A stretch of 48,354 nt of DNA from Pelagibius sp. (GTDB lineage Bacteria; Pseudomonadota; Alphaproteobacteria; Kiloniellales; Kiloniellaceae), in NCBI RefSeq assembly GCF_028289705.1, contig NZ_JANQOI010000088.1:1-48354 (forward strand). Reading direction: 5' to 3'. Shown in pieces: positions 1 to 8,221 of this stretch. How positions within the stretch are numbered: the stretch's first letter is position 1; every line of letters starts with the position of its first letter. A program made the position numbers and the translations under genes. The notes under the pieces were generated by a model. The model saw only the letters and a program-made list of their open reading frames with translations, searched no databases and had not been told where the DNA came from.

Positions 1-100
1 GCGGTCCGAAAAGCGTAGCGGGGACTACGGTTGAGGGCCGCGACGCCGCGGACGGGCGTCTGAACACGACCCCCCTGCACACGACCCGGGGGGCGGCGCC

Positions 101-181
101 GTGCTGTCGACAGGCTGCGTCAAGCCGCTTGCCCGATGCCCCACATCGCGCTGCGCGGCTTTCCTGTCCTGTCGACAGCAC
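101..181. promoter_or_regulatory. Paired palindromes upstream of amt
   Basis: A perfect 14-bp inverted repeat, GTGCTGTCGACAGG at 101-114 and its reverse complement at 168-181, flanks a 53-bp spacer. Each arm contains the 10-bp palindrome CTGTCGACAG, so the same dyad occurs twice with centres 65 bp apart, the second 32 bp before the amt start. This looks like a two-site operator. No sigma-54 promoter or NtrC consensus could be recognised between them. The regulator is unknown. Confidence 0.4.
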
Positions 182-212
182 GCCACCGCGCAGACCATGG
201 AGGTGGCGAGAA

Positions 213-1550
213 ATGCGGGCTAGTCCTGAAAGTCGGAACCGTGGTTGCCGCGGGCTCCGCATCGCCATCCCCGCCGCGCTCGTTGCCCTGGCGACGGCCG
301 CGCCGGCCCAGGCGGAGGTCAGTTCGGAAACGGCCTACGTCCTGAACACCTTTTCCTTCCTCATCCATGGCGCCCTGGTGCTGTGGATGGCCGCCGGCTT
401 CGCCATGCTCGAGTCGGGCCTGGTGCGCACCAAGAGCGTGACCACCATCCTGCTTAAGAACCTGGCGCTGTTCTCCATCGCCGGGGTTACCTACTTCCTG
501 GTCGGCTACAACCTGATGTACGACGGCGTCGACGGCGGCTTGATCGGCAATCCGGGCTGGTGGGGCGCGGACGACGGCGCCGCCTTGGACGGCGATTTCT
601 CCGCCGGCTATGCCGCCTCCTCCGACTGGTTCTTCCAGATGGTGTTCGTGGCGACGGCGGCCTCGATCGTCTCCGGTGCGCTGGCCGAGCGGATCAAGCT
701 CTGGCCCTTCCTGGCCTTCGTCACGGTGCTCACCGCGGTGATCTATCCCGTTCAGGGCGCCTGGCAGTGGGGCGGCGGCTGGCTGTCCGAGCTGGGCTTC
801 GCCGACTTCGCCGGCTCCACCATCGTCCACTCGGTGGGCGGCTGGGCGGCCCTGACCGGGGCCATCATCGTCGGTGCGCGCCGCGGCAAGTACCTGGAGA
901 ACGGCAGGGTCGCGGCCATGCCGGGGTCTTCCCTGCCGCTGGCCACCCTGGGCACCTTCATCCTCTGGCTCGGCTGGCTCGGCTTCAACGGCGGCTCGCA
1001 GCTCGCGTTGGGATCGGCCGGCGACGCCATCGCCATCGCCAACATCTACGCCAACACCACCATCGCCTCGGCCGGCGGCGTGCTGGCGGCCATGGGCCTG
1101 TCGCAGATCCTGGACCGCAAGGTGGACCTGACCATGGCGCTGAACGGGGCCCTGGCCGGCCTGGTCAGCATCACCGCCGGGCCGGACACCCCGACCCTCG
1201 GCGCGGCCTTGCTGATCGGCAGCATCGGCGGTGCCCTGGTGGTGGTGACCGTGCCGCTGCTGGACCGCCTGAGGATCGACGACGTCGTCGGTGCGATCCC
1301 GGTCCACCTGGTGGCCGGCATCTGGGGCACCATGGCGGTGCCGCTGACCAACGGCGATGCCAGCTTCGTCACCCAGGCCATCGGCGTCATCGCCATCGGC
1401 GCCTTCGTCGTGGCGAGCAGCACCGCTGTCTGGCTGATCCTGAAGGCCCTGGTCGGCCTGCGGCTCAGCGCCGAGGCGGAAACCCAGGGCGTCGACGAGG
1501 CCGAGACCGGCATGCGCGCCTATCCGGAATTCGGCCTGCCGCAGCGCTGA
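213..1550 (+). CDS. amt: Ammonium transporter (Amt/MEP family)
   Basis: This is an inner-membrane channel that takes up ammonium. The ATG at 213 is chosen because a GGAGGT-like ribosome site lies at 199-204. It gives 445 residues with a signal peptide (hydrophobic core about 17-30, likely cut after the AQA at 32-34), as in many Amt proteins. Family motifs are visible: GFAMLESGLVR near residue 65, a D-F-A-G...H segment, and D-x-V-G-A-I-P-V-H. The twin pore histidines are H206 and H365. A longer in-frame start at 129 exists but has no ribosome site and would spoil the signal peptide. No glnK/glnB PII gene lies downstream; it could lie just upstream, outside the window. The gene is followed by a strong hairpin and then glutaminase. 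Confidence 0.95.
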   Translation: MRASPESRNRGCRGLRIAIPAALVALATAAPAQAEVSSETAYVLNTFSFLIHGALVLWMAAGFAMLESGLVRTKSVTTILLKNLALFSIAGVTYFLVGYNLMYDGVDGGLIGNPGWWGADDGAALDGDFSAGYAASSDWFFQMVFVATAASIVSGALAERIKLWPFLAFVTVLTAVIYPVQGAWQWGGGWLSELGFADFAGSTIVHSVGGWAALTGAIIVGARRGKYLENGRVAAMPGSSLPLATLGTFILWLGWLGFNGGSQLALGSAGDAIAIANIYANTTIASAGGVLAAMGLSQILDRKVDLTMALNGALAGLVSITAGPDTPTLGAALLIGSIGGALVVVTVPLLDRLRIDDVVGAIPVHLVAGIWGTMAVPLTNGDASFVTQAIGVIAIGAFVVASSTAVWLILKALVGLRLSAEAETQGVDEAETGMRAYPEFGLPQR

Positions 1551-1576
1551 ACCCCGACAGCCGCACATAAAGCTGA

Positions 1577-1605
1577 GGGGTGGAGGATCTCAAGGCCTCC
1601 ACCCC
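1577..1605. terminator. Hairpin between amt and glutaminase
   Basis: A perfect 10-bp stem, GGGGTGGAGG (1577-1586) pairing with CCTCCACCCC (1596-1605), with a 9-nt loop. No T-run follows, so it is either a weak or Rho-assisted terminator, or an mRNA-end stabiliser allowing partial read-through into the downstream glutaminase gene. Confidence 0.5.
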
Positions 1606-1645
1606 CGGCACCTAACAACCGCGAACCACCCGAGGAACCAGACCC

Positions 1646-3784
1646 ATGTCACGCAAGACCGCAGCGGACAGACCCTCGAAAACCAACGGCCGGAAGAACT
1701 TCGCCAGCCTGGTCGGCCGCAAGGCCGACGGCATAGACGTCGAGACCGATCAAGCGCTTGACGGCCGTGAGGAGATGCTCTTCCGCGCCCTCGATCTGGA
1801 CAACGACCATCAGGTCCTGCGCAGCGACCTGGAGCAGGTGCTGCGGCAGGTCGGCCTCTCCGCTGACGACCCGCGCCTGCAGGAGAGCATGGCCGCCCTC
1901 GATGCCCATCACCGCGCCGCCACGGCGGCGCGGGAGGAAGAGCCCGAGCCCGGCATTCCCAAGGATGAATTCTTCCGGGCCATCCGCCACAACATCCTGC
2001 TGATCGAGCGGGCACTCCAGGGCAACCTGGTGATCCCCGATTTCGATGCCTTTGCCCGGGAGATCGATGCGCTGTTCCAGGAAACGCGCAAGAACCGTTC
2101 CGGCGAACCTGCGGACTACATCCCGCAGCTCAACCTACCCGAGCCCGCCGTGGACCAGTTCGGTCTGGCAGTCTGCAGCATCGACGGCCAGCGCCACGCC
2201 GCCGGCGATGCAGAGGTGTTCTTTCCGGTTGAATCGGTCTGCAAGCCAGTGAGCTACTGCCTCGCCCTGGAAGAGCACGGCGCCGAGACGGTGCATTCCT
2301 TCATCGGCCATGAGCCCAGCGGCGGCAGCTTCAACGAGCTGGTGCTCGACAAGCAGAACCGCCCGCACAATCCGATGATCAACGCCGGTGCGATCATGAG
2401 CTGCGCGCTGATCAAGCATAAGGAAAAGCGCGACAAGAAGATGCGCTACGCCTTCGGCGACCTCGAGGCGCGGGGCTGGTCCGGCGCCCGCTTCGACCAT
2501 GTCATGGAAACCTGGCAGGCGCTCTGCGGCGGCGAGAAACCCCGCTTCAGCACGCCGGTCTACCTCTCCGAGCGGGCGACCGCCGACCGCAACTTCGCCC
2601 TGGGCTACTACATGCGGGAGAAGAATGCCTTCCCCGCCGGCGCCGAGCTGGAAGACGTGCTGGACTTCTATTTCCAGTGCTGCTCCATCGAGCTGAACTG
2701 CCAGATGATGTCCCTGGTCGCCGCGACCCTGGCCAACGGCGGCATCTGTCCGGTGAGCGGCCAACGCGTGTTCCAGCCGACGACCGTGCAGTCCTGCCTG
2801 TCGCTGATGTCCTCCTGCGGCATGTACGACTTCTCCGGCGAATTCGCCTTCACCATCGGCCTGCCCGCGAAGAGCGGAGTCTCCGGCGCGATCATGATCG
2901 TCGTCCCGAACGTGCTGGGCATCTGCACCTGGTCGCCGCGGCTCGATGAGATCGGCAATTCGGTGCGCGGCCTGGAGTTCTGCCGCCGCCTGGTGGAGAC
3001 CTTCAACTTCCACAACTACGACAACCTGACCGGCCTCTCGGAGAAGAAGGATCCGAGGGTCAGCCAGATCCAGCGCCAGGCGGTGAAGGTCAACGAACTG
3101 ATCTGGGCCTCCAGCAAGGGCGACCTCAGCGCCATGCGCGATCAACTGCTGCACGGCGCCGACCTGAACTCCGCCGACTACGACCTGCGCACGCCACTGC
3201 ACCTGGCCGCCGCGGAGAACCAGCCGGAGGTGGTGAAGTTCTTCATCGAGCAGCAGGCCGCCGGTCTCCAGAGCATTGACCTCAACCCCCGGGACCGCTG
3301 GGGCGGCACGCCCCTGGACGACGCCCATCTGCACGGCAATGCAGAGATCATCGCGCTGTTGGAACGCGCCGGCGGCCAGCGGGGCAAGCTCGGGACAGCG
3401 GTCAGCCCCGGCGTCTGCACCGGAACGAACGGGCTACAGGCCGACTCCCACAAGATCGCAGAGCTGGTGCTGGCGGCGAGCACCGGCGACCTCGTCACCA
3501 TCCGCCGGCTGGTCGCCCAGGGCGTGCCCCTGGACACTGCCGACTATGACGCGCGCACCCCGTTGCACCTGGCGGCGGCCGAAGGGCATGCGGAGATCGT
3601 CCAGTACTTCGTCACCCAGAAGCTCGACGTCAATCCGCGCGACCGCTGGGGCAACACGCCGTTGGACGATGCGCTGCGGCACGACCGCGCGGCGGTCGCC
3701 GACCTGCTGCGCCGTCACGGCGGGCGGGACGGCAAGACCGCGGCGCCCAAGCGCCCGGAGAAGCGGCAAAGGGTTTCGGCCTGA
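1646..3784 (+). CDS. glsA: Glutaminase with EF-hand-like N-terminus and duplicated ankyrin tail
   Basis: Hydrolyses L-glutamine to glutamate and ammonia. The protein has 712 residues, against about 310 for an ordinary bacterial GlsA, and is laid out like animal kidney-type glutaminase. An N-terminal helical region has an EF-hand-like loop starting D50-L-D52-N-D54. The serine-dependent glutaminase domain (about 140-450) carries the S197-x-x-K200 catalytic pair in VESVCKPVSY and the PMINAGAI motif. The C-terminus holds two copies of a roughly 95-residue ankyrin module, starting near K481 and K603. Each has RTPLHLAAAE and NPRDRWG-x-TPLDDA, with a 122-residue period. A GAGGAA ribosome site precedes the ATG. 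No signal peptide is seen, so it is probably cytoplasmic. Its position after amt suggests a shared role in nitrogen supply or acid tolerance (inference). Confidence 0.93.
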   Translation: MSRKTAADRPSKTNGRKNFASLVGRKADGIDVETDQALDGREEMLFRALDLDNDHQVLRSDLEQVLRQVGLSADDPRLQESMAALDAHHRAATAAREEEPEPGIPKDEFFRAIRHNILLIERALQGNLVIPDFDAFAREIDALFQETRKNRSGEPADYIPQLNLPEPAVDQFGLAVCSIDGQRHAAGDAEVFFPVESVCKPVSYCLALEEHGAETVHSFIGHEPSGGSFNELVLDKQNRPHNPMINAGAIMSCALIKHKEKRDKKMRYAFGDLEARGWSGARFDHVMETWQALCGGEKPRFSTPVYLSERATADRNFALGYYMREKNAFPAGAELEDVLDFYFQCCSIELNCQMMSLVAATLANGGICPVSGQRVFQPTTVQSCLSLMSSCGMYDFSGEFAFTIGLPAKSGVSGAIMIVVPNVLGICTWSPRLDEIGNSVRGLEFCRRLVETFNFHNYDNLTGLSEKKDPRVSQIQRQAVKVNELIWASSKGDLSAMRDQLLHGADLNSADYDLRTPLHLAAAENQPEVVKFFIEQQAAGLQSIDLNPRDRWGGTPLDDAHLHGNAEIIALLERAGGQRGKLGTAVSPGVCTGTNGLQADSHKIAELVLAASTGDLVTIRRLVAQGVPLDTADYDARTPLHLAAAEGHAEIVQYFVTQKLDVNPRDRWGNTPLDDALRHDRAAVADLLRRHGGRDGKTAAPKRPEKRQRVSA

Positions 3785-3869
3785 GGCTCTTTGGGCTCAG
3801 TAGCGGTTGATGACCGTGAAGCCGAGGGTGTCGAAGCGGTCCATGGCGGCACGGAGATCACACAGGGCA

Positions 3870-5054
3870 TCACCCCGGCCGTTCGCTCATTTCCAGATGC
3901 AGGGCTTCGCCCTCGTAGGGGTGTGCCCGGGCCACGGCCTCGTCCAGTTCGACCCCGAGACCCGGCGCCTCGGGCGGGATCACATAGCCTTCCTCCCAGC
4001 GCACCGGCCGCTTCAGGATCTCGGCGTGGAATCCGCCCCAGGTCTGGATCGATTCCAGGATCAGGAAGTTGGGGCTGCAGGTGCTGAGCTGGATGTTGGC
4101 GGCGCCGACCACCGGCCCGCAATAGAGGTGCGGGGCGATCTGCGCGTAGAAGGTCTCCGCCATCCCGGCGACCTTCTTGGCCTCCAGGAGGCCGCCGACG
4201 CGCCCAAGGTTCATCTGCAGGATGGCGGCCGCCTTGGCCTGCAGCAGGGCGGAAAACTCGTACTTGGTGGTCAACCGCTCGCCGCTGGCCACCGGGATCG
4301 AGGTGGCGCGCGCCACCTGCCCCATAGCTTCGGGCATCTCCGGCGGCGTCGGCTCCTCGAACCACAGCGGGTCGTAAGGCTCCAGGCGTTTGGCGAGGCG
4401 GATGGCGCCGGCCGGAGTCATCTGCCCGTGGGTGCCGAAGAGAAGATCGCAGGAAGTCCCCACCGCCTCGCGCAGCCGTTTCACGAAGATCTCGCAGCGT
4501 TCCAGCGCCTCCAGGGAAAGCTGGCGCGGGTCATAGACACTGTAGGGGCCCGCCGGGTCGAACTTCACCGCGGTGAATCCCTGGGCCTGGTATTCGCAGG
4601 CGCGCTCGGCCGCCAGGTCCGGGTCGAGGTAGACCTCTTCGTCCTCCCCTGGTTTGGGATAGAGATAGGTATAGCTGCGCAGGCGTTCGTGGACCTTTCC
4701 GCCCAAAAGGTCGTAGACGGGCCGGTTCAACTCCTTGCCGACGATGTCCCAGCAGGCCATCTCGATGCCGCTGAGGACTCCCATGAGGGAGGGGTCCGGG
4801 CGCTGGCTGTAGCCGCTGCCGTAGACCCGGCGCCAGAGGTCCTCGATGCGAAAGGGATCGCTGCCGATCACCTGGCGCTCACAGACGTCGGCGATCATCG
4901 CCTCCACCGCGCGCGGGTGAAAGGGCAGGCAATAGACCTCGCCGATGCCCTCTATGCCGCTGTCGGTGGTCAGCTTCACGAAGACCCAGTAGCGTCCGCC
5001 GAAGTGCGGCGGCGGATTGCCGACGACAAAGACCTCGAAGGCGCTGATCTTCAT
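3870..5054 (-). CDS. Mandelate racemase/muconate lactonizing enzyme family protein (probable sugar-acid dehydratase)
   Basis: An enolase-superfamily enzyme of 394 residues; members remove a proton alpha to a carboxylate, and relatives dehydrate sugar acids. Start at 5054 (MKISAFEVF) has a GGGGGGAG ribosome site. The N-terminal capping domain covers about 1-125. The barrel shows K164 (AVKFD), WFEEP (E233), ASGER (E259) and IAPHL (H309), giving metal ligands and a histidine base. Where many dehydratases have D-x-H-G, this one reads G207-T-H209-G, so the first acidic metal ligand is not obvious. It is divergent from a beta-hydroxyacid dehydrogenase, which fits sugar-acid breakdown. The substrate cannot be named from sequence. 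Downstream (3797-3869) lies a short coding-like tail discussed under findings. Confidence 0.85.
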   Translation of the reverse strand: MKISAFEVFVVGNPPPHFGGRYWVFVKLTTDSGIEGIGEVYCLPFHPRAVEAMIADVCERQVIGSDPFRIEDLWRRVYGSGYSQRPDPSLMGVLSGIEMACWDIVGKELNRPVYDLLGGKVHERLRSYTYLYPKPGEDEEVYLDPDLAAERACEYQAQGFTAVKFDPAGPYSVYDPRQLSLEALERCEIFVKRLREAVGTSCDLLFGTHGQMTPAGAIRLAKRLEPYDPLWFEEPTPPEMPEAMGQVARATSIPVASGERLTTKYEFSALLQAKAAAILQMNLGRVGGLLEAKKVAGMAETFYAQIAPHLYCGPVVGAANIQLSTCSPNFLILESIQTWGGFHAEILKRPVRWEEGYVIPPEAPGLGVELDEAVARAHPYEGEALHLEMSERPG

Positions 5055-5123
5055 GCGTTGGACTCCCCCCACCCGGTTGGCCGCGACTCGCGGCGGCTCG
5101 GGATCGCAAGAGATCGATTACGC

Positions 5124-5164
5124 GATGGCGCGGAGTCCCGCGTCAAGCCAAGAAACGCGCCATC
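5124..5164. promoter_or_regulatory. Inverted repeat in divergent promoter region
   Basis: GATGGCGCG (5124-5132) and CGCGCCATC (5156-5164) form a perfect 9-bp inverted repeat with a 23-bp spacer, between the divergent dehydratase (starts 5054) and dehydrogenase (starts 5249) genes. It is a possible operator shared by both promoters; no regulator gene lies beside it. Confidence 0.3.
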
Positions 5165-5248
5165 AGGAGGTCGCTAAGAGGCTGGACAGCAGCGGAGGGA
5201 TCGGGCTCTCCTGCCCGCCATCGCGAACCGGCGGCCAGGGGGACGGAC

Positions 5249-6196
5249 ATGCGAATCGCCTTTATCGGTCTGGGCAATGTGGGCTTCCCCTTGGCCAGAA
5301 ACCTGCTGAACGCCGGGCACGAGATGACGCTCTTCGACCTCGACCCGGCGCGCGCGGCGCCCCTCGTTCAGGCCGGCGCGCGCCTTGCCGACTCGGTTGC
5401 GGCGGCGGCCCAGAGCGCGGAAGTGGCCGTCACCTCGCTGCCGAACCCCGCCGCCGTCACCGCCGTGGTGCCGGGCGACGACGGCCTGCTGGCCGCGCTT
5501 GCCTCCGGCAGCCTCTGGATCGAGATGAGCACCACCGACGAGGCGGACATGCGCCGCTACGCCGGGGACGCGGCGGCCCGCGGCCTCGATGTGCTCGAGG
5601 CCCCCATCACCGGCGGCGCCAACCGCGCCTGGACCGGGGAGATTTCGATCCTGGTGGGCGGCGACGAAGCGGTCTTCGAGCGCTACCGCCCGCTGCTGGC
5701 CGTCATGGGCGGAGAAATCGAGCACATGGGCACCATCGGCGCGGCGTCCGTCGTCAAGGTCATAACCAACATGCTGGCCTTCGTTCATCTCTGGGCCAGC
5801 GGCGAAGCCATGATGCTGGCCAAGCGCAACGGCGTGGACCTGGCGAAGGCCTTTCACGGCATCCGCATCTCCTCGGGCAATTCCTTTGCCCATGAGACCG
5901 AGGGCCAGCTCGTGCTCAACGGCTCCTACAACTGCGCCTTCACCCTGGGCCTGGCGATGAAGGACCTGCGCTTGGCGACGAAGCTGGCGCGGGAATCCGA
6001 AACGCCGCTGCCCATGGCGGATCTGGTGAACGACATCTTCGAGCGGGCCATGGCCGCCTATGGCGACGAGGCCTGGTCGACTCAGGCCGTCAAACTGTTG
6101 GAAGATCAGCTCCAGGAGCCCTTGCGCGCGCCCGGCTTTCCCGAGGTCCTGGAAGGCATGGGCGGCGCGGATGCGGCCTCAACGCAAAAGGGCTGA
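5249..6196 (+). CDS. NAD(P)-dependent beta-hydroxyacid dehydrogenase (3-hydroxyisobutyrate dehydrogenase family)
   Basis: 315 residues. A Rossmann fold with GLGNVG at residues 7-12 comes first, then the family signature EAPITGG (usual form DxPVSGG) and the catalytic lysine in SVVKVITN. The C-terminal half is the all-helical domain typical of the family. Relatives oxidise 3-hydroxyisobutyrate or reduce tartronate semialdehyde and similar C3-C4 acids; the exact substrate is unclear. The ATG has an AGGGGGA ribosome site. It runs with the Gfo/Idh/MocA gene 35 bp downstream, probably as an operon, and is divergent from the enolase-superfamily dehydratase, suggesting the three handle one carbohydrate-derived acid. 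Confidence 0.88.
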   Translation: MRIAFIGLGNVGFPLARNLLNAGHEMTLFDLDPARAAPLVQAGARLADSVAAAAQSAEVAVTSLPNPAAVTAVVPGDDGLLAALASGSLWIEMSTTDEADMRRYAGDAAARGLDVLEAPITGGANRAWTGEISILVGGDEAVFERYRPLLAVMGGEIEHMGTIGAASVVKVITNMLAFVHLWASGEAMMLAKRNGVDLAKAFHGIRISSGNSFAHETEGQLVLNGSYNCAFTLGLAMKDLRLATKLARESETPLPMADLVNDIFERAMAAYGDEAWSTQAVKLLEDQLQEPLRAPGFPEVLEGMGGADAASTQKG

Positions 6197-6231
6197 TCAA
6201 GGGCAGACAGGCGAGCGGAGGAACGAGGACC

Positions 6232-7230
6232 ATGGACGAACTGCGATGGGGTGTCCTGAGCACCGCCAGGATCGGGGTCGAAAAGGTGATCCCCGGGATT
6301 CAGCGCTCCAAACGCGGCCACGTGGCGGCCATCGCCTCGCGGGACCTGGCCCGCGCCCAGGCAGCAGCGTCCGAGTTGGGAATCGCCAAGGCCTACGGCA
6401 GCTACCGGGAGCTCCTGGCCGACCCGGAGATCGACGCGGTCTACAACCCCCTGCCCAACAACCTCCACGTCGACCTCACCCTGGAAGCTGCCGCCGCCGG
6501 CAAGGCGGTGCTCTGCGAGAAACCCATCGGCCTGGACCGGACCGACGCCGAACGGCTACTGGCCATCGACGGCAAGGTGCCGGTGATGGAGGCCTTCATG
6601 GTGCGCTTCCACCCGCAATGGCTCTGGGCGCGGGAGGCCATCCGCTCCGGCAGCCTGGGGGAGGTGCGGGCCATCCAGGCCTTCTTCTCCTACTACAACC
6701 GCGACCCCGCCAATATCCGCAACGCGCCGGAAACCGGCGGCGGCGCATTGCTCGACATCGGCTGCTATCCCATCGTCGCCGGGCGGTTCTTCTTCGAGGC
6801 CGAGCCGCAGAGGGTCTTCGCCCTCATCGAACGGGACCCGGACTTCGGCACCGACCGTCTGACCACCGGCATCCTGGATTTTGCGGAGGGCCGGCGCGTC
6901 GACTTCACGGTCTCGACCCAGGTCGTACTCTATCAGCGCATTCAGATCGTGGGCACCGCCGGGCGTCTGGAGATCGTCATCCCCTTCAACGCGCCCCAGG
7001 GCGAGCCTGCCCGCATCCTGCTGGACGACGGCGGCAACCTGGACGGCAGCACCATCAAGGTTCAGGCGATCGCCGCCTCCGACCAATACGCAGAGCAGGC
7101 CGACGCCTTCGCCGCCGTGGTGCAGGGCGAGAGCGATCTGCCCTACGGCATCGCCGATGCGATCCAGAACATGCGGATCATCGACGCCCTCTTCCGCTCG
7201 GAAGAAAGCGGCAGTTGGGAGCAGCCCTAG
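6232..7230 (+). CDS. Gfo/Idh/MocA family oxidoreductase
   Basis: 332 residues. An N-terminal NAD(P)-binding domain (RWGVLSTARIG, residues 5-15) is followed by the family's CEKPIGL motif near residue 90, with its conserved Lys-Pro, and a C-terminal alpha/beta substrate domain containing GGGALLDIGCYPI. The layout resembles NADP-dependent D-xylose dehydrogenases and dimeric dihydrodiol dehydrogenases within this family, but the substrate is not determinable. It is co-directional with the upstream dehydrogenase and converges on phnX (12-bp gap). Confidence 0.88.
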   Translation: MDELRWGVLSTARIGVEKVIPGIQRSKRGHVAAIASRDLARAQAAASELGIAKAYGSYRELLADPEIDAVYNPLPNNLHVDLTLEAAAAGKAVLCEKPIGLDRTDAERLLAIDGKVPVMEAFMVRFHPQWLWAREAIRSGSLGEVRAIQAFFSYYNRDPANIRNAPETGGGALLDIGCYPIVAGRFFFEAEPQRVFALIERDPDFGTDRLTTGILDFAEGRRVDFTVSTQVVLYQRIQIVGTAGRLEIVIPFNAPQGEPARILLDDGGNLDGSTIKVQAIAASDQYAEQADAFAAVVQGESDLPYGIADAIQNMRIIDALFRSEESGSWEQP

Positions 7231-7242
7231 AACCGGGTCCGG

Positions 7243-8055
7243 TCAGGCGTCGGGGCGTTCCCCGAGGGCGATGCGGGCCTCGATCTTGTCGAGTACCGCC
7301 GGCAGGTCAGCCACCGTGTCGATCACGTAGTGCGCCCCCGCGGTCTCCAGCTTCGCTACGGCCTCGCCGTTCAAGCGGTCACGCTCCTCGGTTGGGGTCT
7401 CGGCCAGCTCTTCCACCGACAGGCCCACCTCGTTGCCTGAGAGGGAGACGCCCACGGTCCAGGTGCCCGCGGCGCGGCCTTCGGCAATGCCGGGGTCGGT
7501 GTCGTCCACCTTCACGCAGGCAGAGGCCGGCCAGACGCCCAGGTCGACGAAGCACTTGTACATCATCAGCGGCGAAGGCCGCCCGGCGACAAGATCGCCG
7601 GCGCAGACGAGGTTGTCCGGCGCATAGCCCTGTTCGGCGGCCAGCGGCAGCACCGGCGCCATGATGTCGCGGGTGTATCCGGTGGTCGAACCGATCTTGA
7701 TGCCCAGGCCCCGCAGGTCCGCCACCATGCCGGCGGCACCGGGAACCAGCGCCGCATAGTCGCTGACGATGCGTGCGTTCAAGGGCACGAAGATGTCGTA
7801 GACCCGCTGCGCTGCGGCGTCGTCGAAGGGGGCACCGCCGTGGGCGACCTTCCAGGCTTCGGCGACGCGCGGGAGCGCGCCCAGCGCCTTGATGTGGTCC
7901 AGCTTCGGCAGACCCATGGGCCCCCGCGCCTCGGCCACCGTCAGGTCGACGCCGAACTCCCCGAACACCTCGACAAAGGCGCCCATGGGCGCCCGCGAGC
8001 CGAAATCGATCATCGTTCCGGCCCAGTCGAAAATCACCGCCTTGATCAGGCTCAT
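7243..8055 (-). CDS. phnX: Phosphonoacetaldehyde hydrolase (phosphonatase)
   Basis: A HAD-superfamily enzyme that cleaves the C-P bond of phosphonoacetaldehyde to acetaldehyde and phosphate. 270 residues. The nucleophile loop reads D10-W-A12-G-T. The cap-domain Schiff-base lysine is K51 in MGLPKLDHI. The motifs GSTTGYT, KVDDTDPGI and GVSLSGNEVGL are all typical of PhnX and place these residues two positions earlier than in the Bacillus cereus enzyme (D12, K53). The usual partner, 2-aminoethylphosphonate transaminase PhnW, and any phosphonate transporter are absent here, so the substrate must be supplied by genes elsewhere. Confidence 0.93.
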   Translation of the reverse strand: MSLIKAVIFDWAGTMIDFGSRAPMGAFVEVFGEFGVDLTVAEARGPMGLPKLDHIKALGALPRVAEAWKVAHGGAPFDDAAAQRVYDIFVPLNARIVSDYAALVPGAAGMVADLRGLGIKIGSTTGYTRDIMAPVLPLAAEQGYAPDNLVCAGDLVAGRPSPLMMYKCFVDLGVWPASACVKVDDTDPGIAEGRAAGTWTVGVSLSGNEVGLSVEELAETPTEERDRLNGEAVAKLETAGAHYVIDTVADLPAVLDKIEARIALGERPDA

Positions 8056-8221
8056 CTCAGCGCCTTTCCTGCTAGAGCCGCTCTTTCAGCATGGCTTGTG
8101 CGCCGTTGCAAGCTCCGGAATAGGACATCTGCGCCGCCACTGCGGATCGGCCTTGGCTGTTCCCCGGCGAACTGCGACAAAGTCGCCCAGCGCGTCTCAA
8201 TAGTACTGAGGAAAGGGTGAC

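Noticed and set aside
1-212. A coding remnant or glnK end upstream of amt
   Set aside because: No frame gives a recognisable PII tail (the T-loop and C-terminal motifs are absent); only the twin palindromes stand out.
2135-3334. A 399-codon leftward open frame inside the glutaminase gene
   Set aside because: Low-complexity Gly/Val/Ala/His/Gln composition, no domain; the rightward frame is an unmistakable glutaminase.
1646-3784. Contaminating eukaryotic DNA, because of the animal-like glutaminase layout
   Set aside because: It has no introns, has a bacterial ribosome site and the same codon bias as its neighbours, and lies between bacterial genes.
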